From positions 174,391 through 238,390 of the forward strand of contig NXFV01000940.1 of NCBI GenBank assembly GCA_002803225.1: a stretch of DNA of 64,000 nt. The letters are read 5' to 3'. This document shows, in pieces, positions 46,935 to 58,428 of this stretch. How positions within the stretch are numbered: position 1 is the stretch's first letter; the number at the start of each line of letters is the position of its first letter. The stretch comes from Gamarada debralockiae (taxonomy: Eukaryota; Ascomycota; Leotiomycetes; Helotiales; Hyphodiscaceae). The translations under genes and the position numbers were made by a program. The notes beneath the pieces were generated by a model. It ran no database searches. It was not told the origin of the DNA and was given only the letters and a program-made list of their open reading frames with translations.

Positions 46935-48029
46935 AACATATAGGAGCGTGTTTAGACAAATATGGGAAGATTGGAGTGAGTGCGACGTGGAGGATGTTGA
47001 GGTGAAGTGTGAGAGTCAAGTAAATTATCGGTATCTAACAGCTTCCGATAAGATAAAGCCTGGAAAAAGCCCCTCTTTCTACCCCGCTGCCCAATGAGCT
47101 GGAGCGGATTAGGAGGTTCAATTAGGATTGGAAATCCAAGAAACACAATTCTTTCGTTCAATCGCTTTTACATATTTCATAGATTGTGTTCAAAGTAAAT
47201 GCTGGTACTTGCACAATGGGGACAGAAGAAGGAATAGAGACACAGGATTCTTGCCAAACATCGTCCTACGTACGACCCTTCCAGTTTTCAGTAGCTATTG
47301 AAAGGAAAGCTTCTCCTTGGTTCCCCTATGAAATATTGGAGAATAAGGTTGTCAAAATTCAACATTCAATGCCAACAATAATAAGTTCCAACTCGCTCTT
47401 GACCTGATCTGCCTCCACGGTTAATGAAAGTCATCTTCTCATTTCCCCCCACTTCGAATACTCGAAGCATCCATCTGTAATGTATGTTTTCTGGTATCCC
47501 AGAAGTAGAAGTACGGTATGAGTAAGCTGAACAATGCTACCTCATGCAGTTGCGTGGCTCAGTATAGCACTAAGGGGTAGCGAGGTGGGTCTAGCTGTAG
47601 ATCATTGACGCTACTACATTTGACAGATCTCAAATTTTCAAGGCCGACTTCCTGGAACTCTTTTTCTCGTCATACTCAGTCTCTCTGCAATGAGATGGTC
47701 ACCTTCCGTAGTAACGGCAAACCTTCAAGAGAAAGGTGTTGAGCTGGCTAGTGGCGTCACAAAGCTGATTTGTTGCGAAAAGTATTCAACGAGTGGCGAA
47801 TGTGGGAATCATACAGGTTCTTGCGAAGAGGTCGATTGCTTCATAATACATGCAGTGGCCTAAGTATAACATCAATTTGAACTTCAAACCCTTTAAAACG
47901 CCATTCCTGATCAAACGCTCCTCCCAACACAGCTTGCGCAGTCGAATTTATGTCCACAATCCACAACTCCTTCGCTATACGCCAAATTGCAATACACAAA
48001 TTCAATCAAGCAGCTGGCGCCGTTCCTCA
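46935..48029. other. 1.1 kb intergenic region
   Basis: Only short chance frames are present. The beginning contains the promoter of the leftward Zn2Cys6 gene. The end is the 3' flank of the next. No repeats or RNA genes were seen. Confidence 0.4.
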
Positions 48030-50108
48030 TCATATAGCCGAAGTCGATTTCCTCCTCTGCCCATCCCTAGGTGGTTCAACCCTGATCTCAGGCCCCTCCA
48101 GTCCCTTTACGCCACCCCTCAACCATCTCTGAACAGCCAAAAAGCCCCGCAACATCCCCATCACCACGTCCCAATCCACAAGTCCAATCGCAATCGTCGT
48201 CGCGGCCAACATGCCCTTCAAAAATCGACCCTCCTGCTTATCCCTCGCGAACGGAGTGACAGTCAATACGGCCCAGAAGAATATCCCAGGAGTTTGCTTC
48301 CAGCGCGATAGTGGGATACGCCACATGTTCATCCACAGCTGTCTCAGATTGTGCGCAGTACATGCTTGAGAGAATGGTGTGTGAGAGAGGATCGCTGCGC
48401 TGTAGGCAGTTGCGACAGCACGTACGCTTTGGTAGATGAAATCGCCCGCAAGCGCAGGATCGATGGGCGCTGCAAGCCTTTTGTGGATCCAAGTGGCCGT
48501 GGTCAGGAACTTTGCTTTCTCTTGCGGAGAAGAGAGCTCGTTTTTGGTCATCGATATGACAGACGTAGTGAGGAATCGCATGTCGTCGAGGATGGTGGCA
48601 GTTTCGGGGCTGATTTGAAGATCGGATGCTGAGTCAACGAAGCGGAGGCGGGATTGTAGGAGGGGAGAATCGAGTTGGATGGGATACATAACGAATATCG
48701 GGATGAAGGGACTTTGGTATTCGTCGTCGAGGAAGGGATCGCATTCTAATGTGCAGGCGACTTGGTAATCGGTTCTGAAATCTGGTTAGGCTGCGTTTGG
48801 GATGAAGATGGAAGGAGTATCGCACCGAAAGAGCATCTTTCGGAGAGTGCTGAGTGAGACGCTCTCGACTCCTCCGCGTGTTCTAAGCATTTCTCGAAGG
48901 CCCTTCATATGCGCCAGGACGCTCTTCTTATCCGCATAAATTAACTGGAAACAGACGTTAGGATGGTGTAAAGAAAAGTCGCTTGCCCGGTTCATACCTC
49001 ATTGTAGGCAAGGGCCATAACTGCCGCGATTGCTTCATCGTTCACGCCTTTGCTGTGGGTTGTGAGGTGTTCATTGATTAGCTTGATGAGCTTGACTCTC
49101 GTCGCGATAGCATCTACCGACTTCTCGACATCAATGCCTCTCGCAATAGCCTGGAAGTATGACGACGTGAGGATACCAATATAAGCAATGATCGGCGATT
49201 GGATCATGAACGGCATCCATTCATCGTTGAAACTGGCGACCGGACTTTGGCCGTCAATGGATGACATGTATGGGGACAGTCTCTCGATGACTAAATCCAG
49301 TTAGAATCCCTGATCTGGAGGGGAAGTAGGGATGCACCTCACACATATGGAATAACTCGGCGTTGCGCCTCGTGGCTTCAATTGGAAGGGAGTGCAGTGG
49401 CTCGACGGGGGAGCTGCCAACATAGGACATCATGATGCCGAAATAGGAGTTCTGGCAGTCTTCCGGATACGGGAAATACGGGCTTCTGGTATCCACATGG
49501 GACTTGTCCTCCTCGGGTTCAGACCCCGCCCGGGACCCATCATCGCCTAAGGTGGGGATCTCGAATGTGGAGCCTCCCGAGTATGGGGATGCTGTACGTA
49601 CAAGACCCGATACCGAAGATGCACGGCTTGCGAGCCGCGATTGATACGCTCCATGCAGCGGAATATCTAAAAGCAAATTCGTAGTTCCGTATGGGTTGAA
49701 GCTCTCAATTGCCGATGTATTTGGGTCCTCCTCTTCCTCAATTTTCGGCTCGGTCTCCCTGAGCTCGAACGCCTTGTCCCTGAATTTAGACTTGCTGGCC
49801 TTCGTAAGTACATATCGCGAACGCCTGTGCCCGATTAGAGTAGTGATGCTGACCTACTACCTGCATACTCGCACACCACGGGCGGGTACCGTCTTGCACA
49901 GTTGTTACATGGCCTGTCTTTGGCCTGATTACACTGCACCCACCCCATTAGCAATCAACCCAAAACTCGCACAACGGGGTGGATTGTCCAATTGTACCTT
50001 TTGCTTTCGTCTCCGACACTCGGTACAAGAAGTCGAATTTCTCTGCCTCGACCGTGACGGTTTTTGATCACTGCTGTTGCCATGCACGCCGTCGGATTTA
50101 AGAGACAT
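48030..50108 (-). CDS. Zn2Cys6 transcription factor with fungal-specific domain
   Basis: Exons are 50108-49998, 49933-49869, 49824-49343, 49290-48998, 48944-48826 and 48774-48030. They give 604 aa with every phase matching. The zinc cluster CTECRRRKQKC..C..C..C is split by the first intron, and a 44 bp intron follows directly after the last Cys. A Glu-rich linker (ETEPKIEEEED) and Ser-rich stretch precede the region with PYFPYPEDCQNSYFGI. Downstream comes the second half of a DUF3468/fungal_trans_2-type domain (LAYNELIYADKKSVLAHMKGLREML, RGGV). No obvious target is adjacent. Confidence 0.85.
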
Positions 50109-52138
50109 TGTGGGGTCAAGGTCGAGCTTTTGAGGCTATAACTATGTGCGAAATAGCGGAATGCATATTACTTGGTGATCGATCTGTTTTGGTGATGCAT
50201 GACACAGGGCTTATATGGCTCAGACGAGACCAGGGCGTTGAACCTGCAAAGCTTCGGATTTAGACAGAATAGGCTTAGACGGACCTTCCACTTGTAGGCA
50301 GATGGGTATTTGCCGAGCTGAAATTTTTCAATAAAGGGGCCGAGGCATCCTTCAATATTCAATATTGAAGGTAACGATCCTGTTGAAATTTTGGGGATTA
50401 TGGTTTATTTGGACGTCTCTCGAAGTTCACGGAGCTGGATCGTTGACGGTGCGTTTTCAACCAGGGACTCGAACTGGGCCACGAAGCAATGACGCTGCAA
50501 ATTCTGACACACCCGGAGAAGACCGTTGAGTCCTCTAGGCTTCACCCTTATCCGCGAATGTCCCACTCGTATGACGAGTTCCAAGCTTTTGGCGTCCACG
50601 ATAGTGGAATCGTCCCATCTAGCCAGCAAGCTGAGGCGATTGCCTGTGAAAACCCAGATTTTCCTCTTGGAAGCTGAAAGTTTCAGACCTTTTTTATCCA
50701 ATCGAGTAATTCCCCTGACGATCGAAGGACTCGCGAGGCTTTCTATTTACGTCACTGAGTCAATCGTGTCCTCCTGCTACCCGCGAGGCTGAGCCTTGGT
50801 ATTTCAGACAGGTACTTGGCATTGTCATATGTCTTCGATCCTGATGGCTAGCTCGTCAGTCAAATCCTGCCATATTTGTATTGAAGGATTTCTCAATCAT
50901 TGGGCGCGTCTGAAGGAATACAGATTCTACGTTTGCTGTACACGAATTCGCAGAATGACAAACCTATTAGGTTTGGTTTGGTAGGTTTGTAGGTTTGAAT
51001 TTGAAACCCCCAAGTCTTGTATGCTCTTTCTACTTCAACGTTGCGAGGAATTCAATTGCGCGGTGACAACTCGGCAGTGACGGAAGTGCCGAAATGTAGA
51101 GATTAGGGACCAGAGCGCTGGGACCAATCCCAGGCAGCAGTGCAGCGGGAAGAGAAAAATCCAAACCGTAGGCATGTGACCTGCCGCTGCCCGGCGATTC
51201 CGTTTGCCAATATAAGATCCCACTTGCTCATAGGTTCGAAGTCGGATTTCTATCTCAACAGATGCTTGGCATGGATGTTTACCATACCACCGCGTGCACT
51301 GACTGGCCGATTAGTGGCCGTCTTTCTTCAGATGTCAGTGGACTATCGGCACAAGCGAGGGGCTGTTGGAGATGCAGCGCACTACACTCCCTGCTTGTGA
51401 TGCCGCGCAGATTTTGATTGGAATGGAAGTCACAGAAGAAGCTCAACTTACAATTGAGACGATAGCTTGTAGCCGAGAAATCGAAGCAGTACCGGAGGAG
51501 GAAAAACTTGGCAGCAGTAACCCCAGTGACGGGCGTGGCAATGCGAGATCTAGAATGCCCACGAAAAACACCGGCAAGAGATCATTTTGAAGGAGCTACT
51601 TTATCTATTCCACGAAACACGAAGATTGAAGTGCATGGACAGGGGATATTCATCTCTGCCTGGGTTGGACGTGTTTGCTAGCGCAACTGACGACGAGAAG
51701 CGGGTGTGTATTTCGTGACATTATCTGCCCATCCTTACATCGAGCTCAAGAATCCATGACATCACTGCCCAATTTCAAGTAGCGTCTGCCGTCACCCCCT
51801 CCCCTCAGCTACAACGTCGAACGATTCGTGAATGACCTCATGCCTTCCCCAAACGCACGACACACATGCCTCATAATACTTAAACACGCGCACACACACT
51901 CTTACTCAATTAGAGCCATCCTAACTGTAGCGATGCTTTCCTAATTCATCCCTAACTACCCGCCCTGATGAAATATTGCAACGTCTAGCCTAGGCCTTTT
52001 GGCAGACTGCTATCTATGGGTCCTTGATGGAACACAAACACGACGCAGTCCATGCACCATGCACTGACCTTTAATGAAAGAATATGAGGGGCAATTCAGT
52101 GGATATAGAATACCCAGTGCCTTTTCAGACGCTCCTTT
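50109..52138. other. 2 kb intergenic region
   Basis: A minus-strand frame at 50405-50701 (98 codons) has no recognisable domain. A near-perfect ATTCAATATTCAATATTGAA palindrome lies at about 50355-50375, and a GGTTTGGTTTGGTAGGTTTG repeat at about 50972-50995. A TCAATTGCGCGG motif near 51053 resembles the end of the family-1 element, but no partner end was found. No gene is called. Confidence 0.4.
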
Positions 52139-53773
52139 CTAACGCTCGCTGGCGATATCCAAAATATCGCTACCCTGCACTCGCTTATAGCATACCAACA
52201 GGTCCCCCGGAAACCAATCCGCCACTTTCCCCGCAGGCATCCCAGGTCGTTCTTCAAGATTCTCGTCTTGAGAGCCAGTGACCATCCTAGCAACAGCAAT
52301 TCCACAAAGCCAAGCATACACCATTCCCTCGCCATGATAGCCCGCCGAAATCCATTCGGCAGGCTCCTCACCCCGCTCACCCCGCCCTCCCAAACTCCTT
52401 CCATCAGCAGCATCCACCTTGCGACCTGTCAACTTATGATCCAATTTCCCGACATAGGGCATCGAGTCAGCGGTATAACAAATGATTCCAGACCAAACAT
52501 TTTTCACTTCCGTGCCCTTGCCGTTTTCTTTGAAGACAGTGGGAATCATGCCCCTGAGGTGAGCTGAGGTGAGAGGTTCAGTGATACTGTCGTCATATAC
52601 AGCAATTTGGTCCAGTCCCTTTCCAGCAGAGCGAGAGAAGCCCCCTCCTAGCATGAGGTCTCCTGACTTTCCCGGTCGCTGGGTCATGTAATCGTAGTCC
52701 CCCTCGCCATAAACTAATGACCACGATCGCCTCCCATCAGTTTGTGGAAACGACTGGGGTGTGATTTGGGCGGACATGTGGGCTTTAATTCCTATCATCT
52801 TGCCTCTCATTCCGGGAAGTAGAGAGGACGCAAAAGCGTTCGTAGCATGTATCACGTGCCGTGTGTGGATGATGCCTCGCGGAGTGTGGATTTGATATGG
52901 ATGGCTCGCTGGGCCTTGCATGTCGATTGACTGTGCGGGGGTGGAAGTTTCGATGGAGAGGTTGGACGGGTACTTGATTAGGAGAGAGTGGAAGATCGAG
53001 GTGATGAGACGGTATGGGTAGATAGCTCCGGCTTCGTAGGAGAGTGCGCCGATTGCGTCGAGACCTAAATTGAATTTCTGGAAATATTAGCCCTTGCACA
53101 GAGAAAAGGGAGGGAAGGATCTTACCTCTCTGGCTCGCGTCCCTTCCCAAATATTGATCTCGACTTTGGGCATGATTGTCTTCAGCTCCTGAACCTTTGC
53201 TCTCTTGCTCTCGAAAGCGTCAATGTCAAGGAAAACATCGACAGTCTCCACGCGCCTGCACTCGGCGGCATCAAACCCTTCTTTCTCGCAAAGATCGACT
53301 AGAACATGTAGATGTCGCATCTGGAAACGCACAACCTCAGCTGCCCTTTCATCCCCTAGTTTGTTCCTCATTGTACTGAAAGCTTCATACGGCGCGACCT
53401 TGATATGTCCACCATTCCGACCTGTGGCACCGCTGCATAATTCCCGTGCTTCAAGCACAACGAGCTTCTTCTTTTGGTCCTTTCGCTCCCATTCTTGAAG
53501 GAGGGTTCGAGCAACGGCCGCACCAGTAATACCTGAGCCGATGATCACGACGTCTGCTTGTGTTGGAAGTTCAGGAGATTTTATATTGACGAGGGATGGA
53601 AAGGAGTGGTCGAGAAGCCAGTATGAAGTTGTTGGATCAAGAACTGGGATGCCTGGGTCGTTGGAGAGACGTTGAAGAACGGGTTGGAAGTCGGAATTGA
53701 GTTGGGAGAGGGTGTTGAGGAGTACTCGTGTGGCTTTGTAGAGCGTTCGGACGCTGGAGAGGATGGCGCCCAT
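52139..53773 (-). CDS. FAD-dependent oxidoreductase of the DAO family
   Basis: Exons 53773-53126 and 53077-52139 give 528 aa through one 48 bp intron. After about 75 residues the motif ADVVIIGSGITGAAVAR marks the FAD-binding Rossmann fold. LVVLEARELCSGATGRNGGH and GGGFSR, and the C-terminal WISAGYHGEGMVYAWLCG, are typical of D-amino acid oxidase / glycine oxidase-like flavoproteins (PF01266). These oxidise C-N bonds of amino acids or amines. The start at MGAILSSV is chosen because conserved-like hydrophobic sequence begins there; the ~60-residue N-terminal extension is weakly amphipathic. Its substrate cannot be inferred. It is followed on the same strand side by another regulator gene. Confidence 0.88.
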
Positions 53774-54089
53774 GATCCTGCTTGGATGCTTTGAAAAGCA
53801 GGACTCTTGAAAACGAAACAGGATGAAGCAAGAAGGTCTTTTATTACGTCGAAAGAATAGTTTTTGAGCACCCGGAAACAGCAATGAAAGACTCCGCATT
53901 TACCCCTGCCTTCGCGAGAATGATTCCTAAATGGGTTAAGGGGAGCCCGCTGCTACCCCACTTGAAACATGTGATAAAATCGACCGACTCACAGGAGCTT
54001 GGATTTGGTGATGCTCTCCACGAAGCTACAAAAGGATCACCATCCCATTGACCAAACGCTTTTTACGACAGTCAAGGGGCCAGCAGTAG
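53774..54089. other. intergenic spacer
   Basis: This 316 bp gap carries the promoter of the DAO gene and the 3' flank of the following Zn2Cys6 gene. Nothing else was seen. Confidence 0.4.
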
Positions 54090-55698
54090 CTATGAAGCTG
54101 GGATGGTTTCTTGCAAACTCTCCCCACGAGCTTTGAATAACTCCCAAACAAGGCTTATATCCGAGACATACGTCGACACAACTGCGAAGCCTTTCTCCTG
54201 TATCGCCTTAAAAATTATGGTTATGCGATCCCTCACATCCTGCTCCCTCGTTTCCAGTGAGATCCCGAGCAATAGTTGGAGCAAGAAAACCGCTTCGAGT
54301 TGAGCATTTCCAATGACCTTCTCTATGCACTCAAGAGCCGCGAGTGCGTCACGCTTGATGAAAGGCTCGCTCATGACGGGGGTGTCGTACGGCAACCATG
54401 CTTGATAAACGAAAAGACGTGATATACTAATTAGACCGCAGTGGTAGTAGGCCATGAGGAAATTCACGGAACGACATTGCTGGATCCGCGGTTCCAATTG
54501 CATGAGAGCCTTGAAGGTTTTGGTGGCTTCTCGGGCAATCTCTGAGCCGGCTTGGGTGCGGCCGTCGCCATGCATGTGATCGACTGTAATAGGATGTGAT
54601 GCTGGGCCCAAGCCGATTTCAGGAGCTGCAGTTGATCCATTGCCTTTCTTCAGCCAAGAGATCGACCTGTTTTGGCATCATCAGCATATACGGGAGGTTG
54701 AAGACTGACAATCATACCGAGCATTCGATCTTGCTATAATAGCAACGATTCCAGTCAAGAAGTCAAACACAGCCCACTCTTGATCGTGGGTTCCAAATCG
54801 CGAGTGGGCGTCGCGACTGGAATCGAGGATGTTCCCATGCCATTCCGTATCGGCAAGAAATGTATCCTCATCACGACTAAGGGCACCTAACGCCTCAAAC
54901 ATCTTGTAGAGTGTAAGGAGAGAACGTTCAAAATGTCCGCAAAAGCCCGCAGGTGTTCTTGGCTGGATGATTCGCTCCGAAATTTGGTGGAGTGACGAGT
55001 AAAATCGGAGGCCTGTTTGATCTTCCATCAACTAAGAATACATAATTAGTCCAAGGAACGGCTACTTAAAATTCAGGAAAGTATTTCTTACATCCAAGAT
55101 ACTCAAAAGTAAGCCGCAAACTAATGTCGAATTTTGTCGACCAGCATCGGACTCCTGAATTCGTGCCTGAAATGTAGAGCGTAGCTCGTGGCTCGAGAGA
55201 GGTATTATAGGAGGGCGTTCGGTATTGCTAGCGATATCCCTATACACAGTCTGACGCAAACATTTGGCACCAATAGCTACGACAGCGTCACGGACGAGTG
55301 CGACTTCTTCGACCATGTGGCCAATGTTTGCGGAAGATAATGCATCCGTCAGGGGGGAGGCACCTGCCTCAACGAAGTTGAAGAACGCATCGACGTAAAG
55401 CAAATCCCTAGTAGTTGTTGGTGACGAAGTCACTTGGCTGCTCCCAGGCTGCCAGGAAAGAAACGCAATTTCGGTGGCTGCAGTGGCTGTCCCGCAGACC
55501 AGATTTCGGAGGACACAACGCGAACAGGGATTCTTGCCATCACACTAGATATCGTTTATTAGAATGAGTAATTTGTTTGAAGAATTTCGAAGGTGATAGT
55601 ACCTTTACGTGGCTCTGCCGACATTGTCGGCATCGATGGCCTTGCAAGCGTTTGTCGTTAGGCCCGCAAGGCATTGCCAAGCGTCCGTCCTTAGGCAT
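54090..55698 (-). CDS. Zn2Cys6 transcription factor, C6-type with fungal-specific domain
   Basis: Exons are 55698-55603, 55544-55092, 55031-54718 and 54666-54090, giving 479 aa. The zinc cluster, CRQCRQSHVK then CDGKNPCSRCVLRNLVC, is reconstituted across the first intron directly before the third Cys, a common position in this class. The remainder (LLYVDAFFNFVEAGASPLTDAL, SVNFLMAYYHCGLI, then a helical C-terminus) matches the fungal_trans_2 region. Met9 is an alternative start. It is one of three Zn2Cys6 regulators between 45.2 and 55.7 kb. Confidence 0.85.
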
Positions 55699-56828
55699 GA
55701 GATAGAAGGGACCCAATAGCCTTCACAATAAGTCCCACTGAAGAACAATGGCGGCTCTTCGAAGCCTGGACGGAGAGCTGAAAAGGGTGATATCTTGGAT
55801 AAGCTTCCACGTAATCTGAAACAGTGAGGAATAAACGCAAGGCGACAGAATGAGTGTATGTCTGACGACTTTAAAGGCTCCGTGCTTCGGCTTCAGGAGG
55901 CTGAGGAGAGGCTGTTGTTGTACTCTTTTGTTACAGTGCGTTGTAAGTCTTGCATCGTTTTCGTGTCGTGACGTGAAGTCACTAGGGGGCGCCAAATCTC
56001 GTGAGACAGCCGAAAACCTTGACAATTTTCTGCACCCAAACCACAAGTTTAAAATACATAAAAAGTATATTGCATTATAGAGTTGATTTCGGGAACAAAT
56101 CTGGTCAATTCAGAAATTTATTTTGCGTTGTGTTACGAAGTTGCGGGTGGGTTGTAATTTTGACTGTCTCACGAGATTTGGCACCCCCTGCTGAGGCCTT
56201 GGTCCAGCTGACTAAGGAGGCTTTCGCATTAAATTAATTGAATGGAAAAAAATTAAAGGTTGAAGAAAGAAAGAACAAAAATTAAAGGGTCGCTGTTGAA
56301 GGCAAACTATACTGCCTAATCAAACCGCGTCAATCTATTCTTGGCAAACAGACTCTCGGAGGTTTTCAAAACAATTCTCCTTTGTTCCTAAAAGCCACAG
56401 CCATAATTATCCAAATTTGTGGTTACACCAAGGCCACCTGTCTTCAAGAAGCTGCCTTTGATACTCGATCCCAGGTCACAGAAGCGACTTCAACTCTAGG
56501 CTATTTTAAATCTGGCAGAGGATAATTTCTCAAACATTCCAAACTTATCCAGCATAAATTCCCTATCTCTTTTGAACAATATACAAAGAAGTAACTCGCC
56601 ATCCAACGATCTTTCTGACCACCCAGTCTCCACCTCGCTTACAAGCAGACCAAAGGCCTTCAAACAAGGCTCTCCCAATCAAGAAGTTCTCGAACAAATG
56701 TCCAACAAACCAACGTAGTCCCTTTGATCCAAAATTGAACGAATGTCTTTTCCCACTCAAAACCCTCCCTACCAAGAGACCACAAAGGAAGAAACTCCCC
56801 ACTCTTCTCGGAGCCCATATTCTAGCTG
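55699..56828. other. intergenic region containing a second inverted-repeat element
   Basis: Apart from the element at 55984-56189, the region holds no supported gene. The short minus-strand frames at 56496-56802 lack recognisable features. Confidence 0.4.
55984..56189. mobile_element. MITE-like element, family 2
   Basis: A 206 bp AT-rich segment has near-perfect ~26 bp terminal inverted repeats of the form AGGGGG(C/T)GCCAAATCTCG continuing GTGAGACAG. The left end follows a CT and the right end is followed by G, so borders are slightly uncertain. A TA lies at the left edge, as expected if it is mobilised by a Tc1/mariner or Fot-type transposase. It has no coding capacity. Confidence 0.78.
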
Positions 56829-57905
56829 CTAATAAAAGCTAACGCTCCTCGTTGGCTTCCCAAGCACTTGTCTCTTGTCCTTAGGAACTGGAACGGTCAA
56901 CACCGGCAAAGAAGTTGTAACCGCTGTGCCAGTCCCCGTAGTTTCATCGCTAGTAGACGAAGCTATTGTCGTCGTCACAGGCGGCGGATTGGTGGGTGAG
57001 ATTGGAGGCGGAACAGTAAGGTAAACGGTTGTTGCGACTGTTACAGTAGGGTACGGCCATTCCAAGACTGTGCGTGTGGGAGAGCCAAGCACTTGTCGAG
57101 CTGTGAGCACGCCGGACGAGGCGGAGGTATTGATTGAATACGTGGAGGTGCTGCCTTGATCTGTCGCCACGGAGCGGCTGACGCCTGAGTCTGAGGAAGC
57201 AGTTGTAAGAGTAGTAGGCGGAAGTGTTTTAATAATCGATGTTGACGACGTTGGAGATGTAGAGGTTGTTGAAGGCGTGGTCGCAGTCCAGATTGGGGGT
57301 GTCGCTGTCGCTGTAACAGTTACCGTGGCTGTAATTGTGACTGTCGAATATGGCCAGACTGGGACGCTACGAGAGGGGCTTCCGACAAGAGTCTGTCTGG
57401 GCTCCCAATGATGATGGGTTTTCGATGTCGTCGTCGAAGTCGTTGTTGGAAGAGTAGGTGGGATAGATGCGGACCGGGAGACGCTCCCCAAACTCTGGAG
57501 CTCTGGGTCTCGCCCCTCAAGAGTAACCGTCCGAGGGATGCAGGAATTCTCTCCAGAATAGCAAGGGATGACGAAAGTGAACGTCTCTTGAGGAACTGAA
57601 ATTGTTGTTCCGGTGACAAGTGACTGTCTAGGCAGGATGAGTGCAGTTATGGTAACCCCTCCACCGAATGCGACGGATTCGGATGGAATGCCGAAACCAA
57701 AAGTGGGCTCAGGCGTGTCTCGTCCCTCGATTGTCACTGTTCGTGGAACACAGCCGGTCTCCAGAGGATAGCAAGGAATCACAAAAGTGAAGGTAGGCTC
57801 TCCGGCAGGGACTGAAAGAGTTGTCCCAGTTACGATTGATTGTGGCAACGCTGCACCGTAGCAAAATGCTGCCAGAGCTGGCAAAAGAAGGAGCGTTGTC
57901 TGCAT
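56829..57905 (-). CDS. secreted Ser/Thr-rich repeat protein
   Basis: A 358-residue intronless frame starts at MQTTLLLLPALAAFCYGAALPQ, a classical signal peptide. An upstream in-frame ATG at 57929 would add eight residues. Two ~45-residue units follow (SIVTGTTLSVP..FTFVIPCY..C(V)PRTVTIEGRD and SLVTGTTISVP..FTFVIPCY..CIPRTVTLEGRD), each with two Cys that could pair. Next is a Thr/Ser-rich region, then three related units beginning RQTLVGSPSRSV, RQVLGSPTRTV and RQVLGKPTRSV. Each repeat starts after Arg-Gln preceded by Pro, Ala or Lys, which could be processing sites. No GPI signal is obvious. Function is unknown; a cell-wall or apoplastic protein is likely. Confidence 0.75.
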   Translation of the reverse strand: MQTTLLLLPALAAFCYGAALPQSIVTGTTLSVPAGEPTFTFVIPCYPLETGCVPRTVTIEGRDTPEPTFGFGIPSESVAFGGGVTITALILPRQSLVTGTTISVPQETFTFVIPCYSGENSCIPRTVTLEGRDPELQSLGSVSRSASIPPTLPTTTSTTTSKTHHHWEPRQTLVGSPSRSVPVWPYSTVTITATVTVTATATPPIWTATTPSTTSTSPTSSTSIIKTLPPTTLTTASSDSGVSRSVATDQGSTSTYSINTSASSGVLTARQVLGSPTRTVLEWPYPTVTVATTVYLTVPPPISPTNPPPVTTTIASSTSDETTGTGTAVTTSLPVLTVPVPKDKRQVLGKPTRSVSFY

Positions 57906-58428
57906 TATGATTTCTGACTGAATCAGCACACTGTTACTGTGAGTGATGTTCGGACGAGCTCACCGTGTTTTACGGTTTTGGATCGACAAATGTGGAAGCT
58001 AACTTCAGATATTTACGCCTGCCGATCATTCCATGATGGGATGAGTGGCCCCTTCTTGTATAAAAACAACAAGAAACACACGGATGGGATCTTGTGATCT
58101 TCTGGACGCCATGATAAGGATGATAATTTTTCTTCCACTAAGAAGATACGCAAGTAATTAACAGGGCTACATGCTGCAATTAAGAAACACTGCAAGTCAA
58201 TCAAGTATAAATGAATTGGATTGAATAAGCATAAATAGATGACTGGATAATAAGGAGCCAAGATTCTTAAAATGGAAATTTTTCGGATCATGAGTCTGGA
58301 CGCTTGAAAGTTTTCAATTTATGTACTTTAGCCAGATGCCGAGCCGGTAGCCTGATTAAATGAAAACGAACCCCATCGAACAGTTACTTATCCATCACTT
58401 CGACCCTGAACTTTCTGATGTCGGAGTA
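57906..58428. other. intergenic region
   Basis: This is the upstream region of the secreted repeat protein and the 3' flank of the cyanuric acid hydrolase-family gene. No feature could be supported. Confidence 0.4.

Noticed and set aside
50405..50701. 98-codon minus-strand frame
   Set aside because: No homology recognised and no extension by splicing; left as intergenic.
51050..51065. TCAATTGCGCGG resembling a third end of the family-1 element
   Set aside because: No partner end lies at the expected ~250 bp distance.
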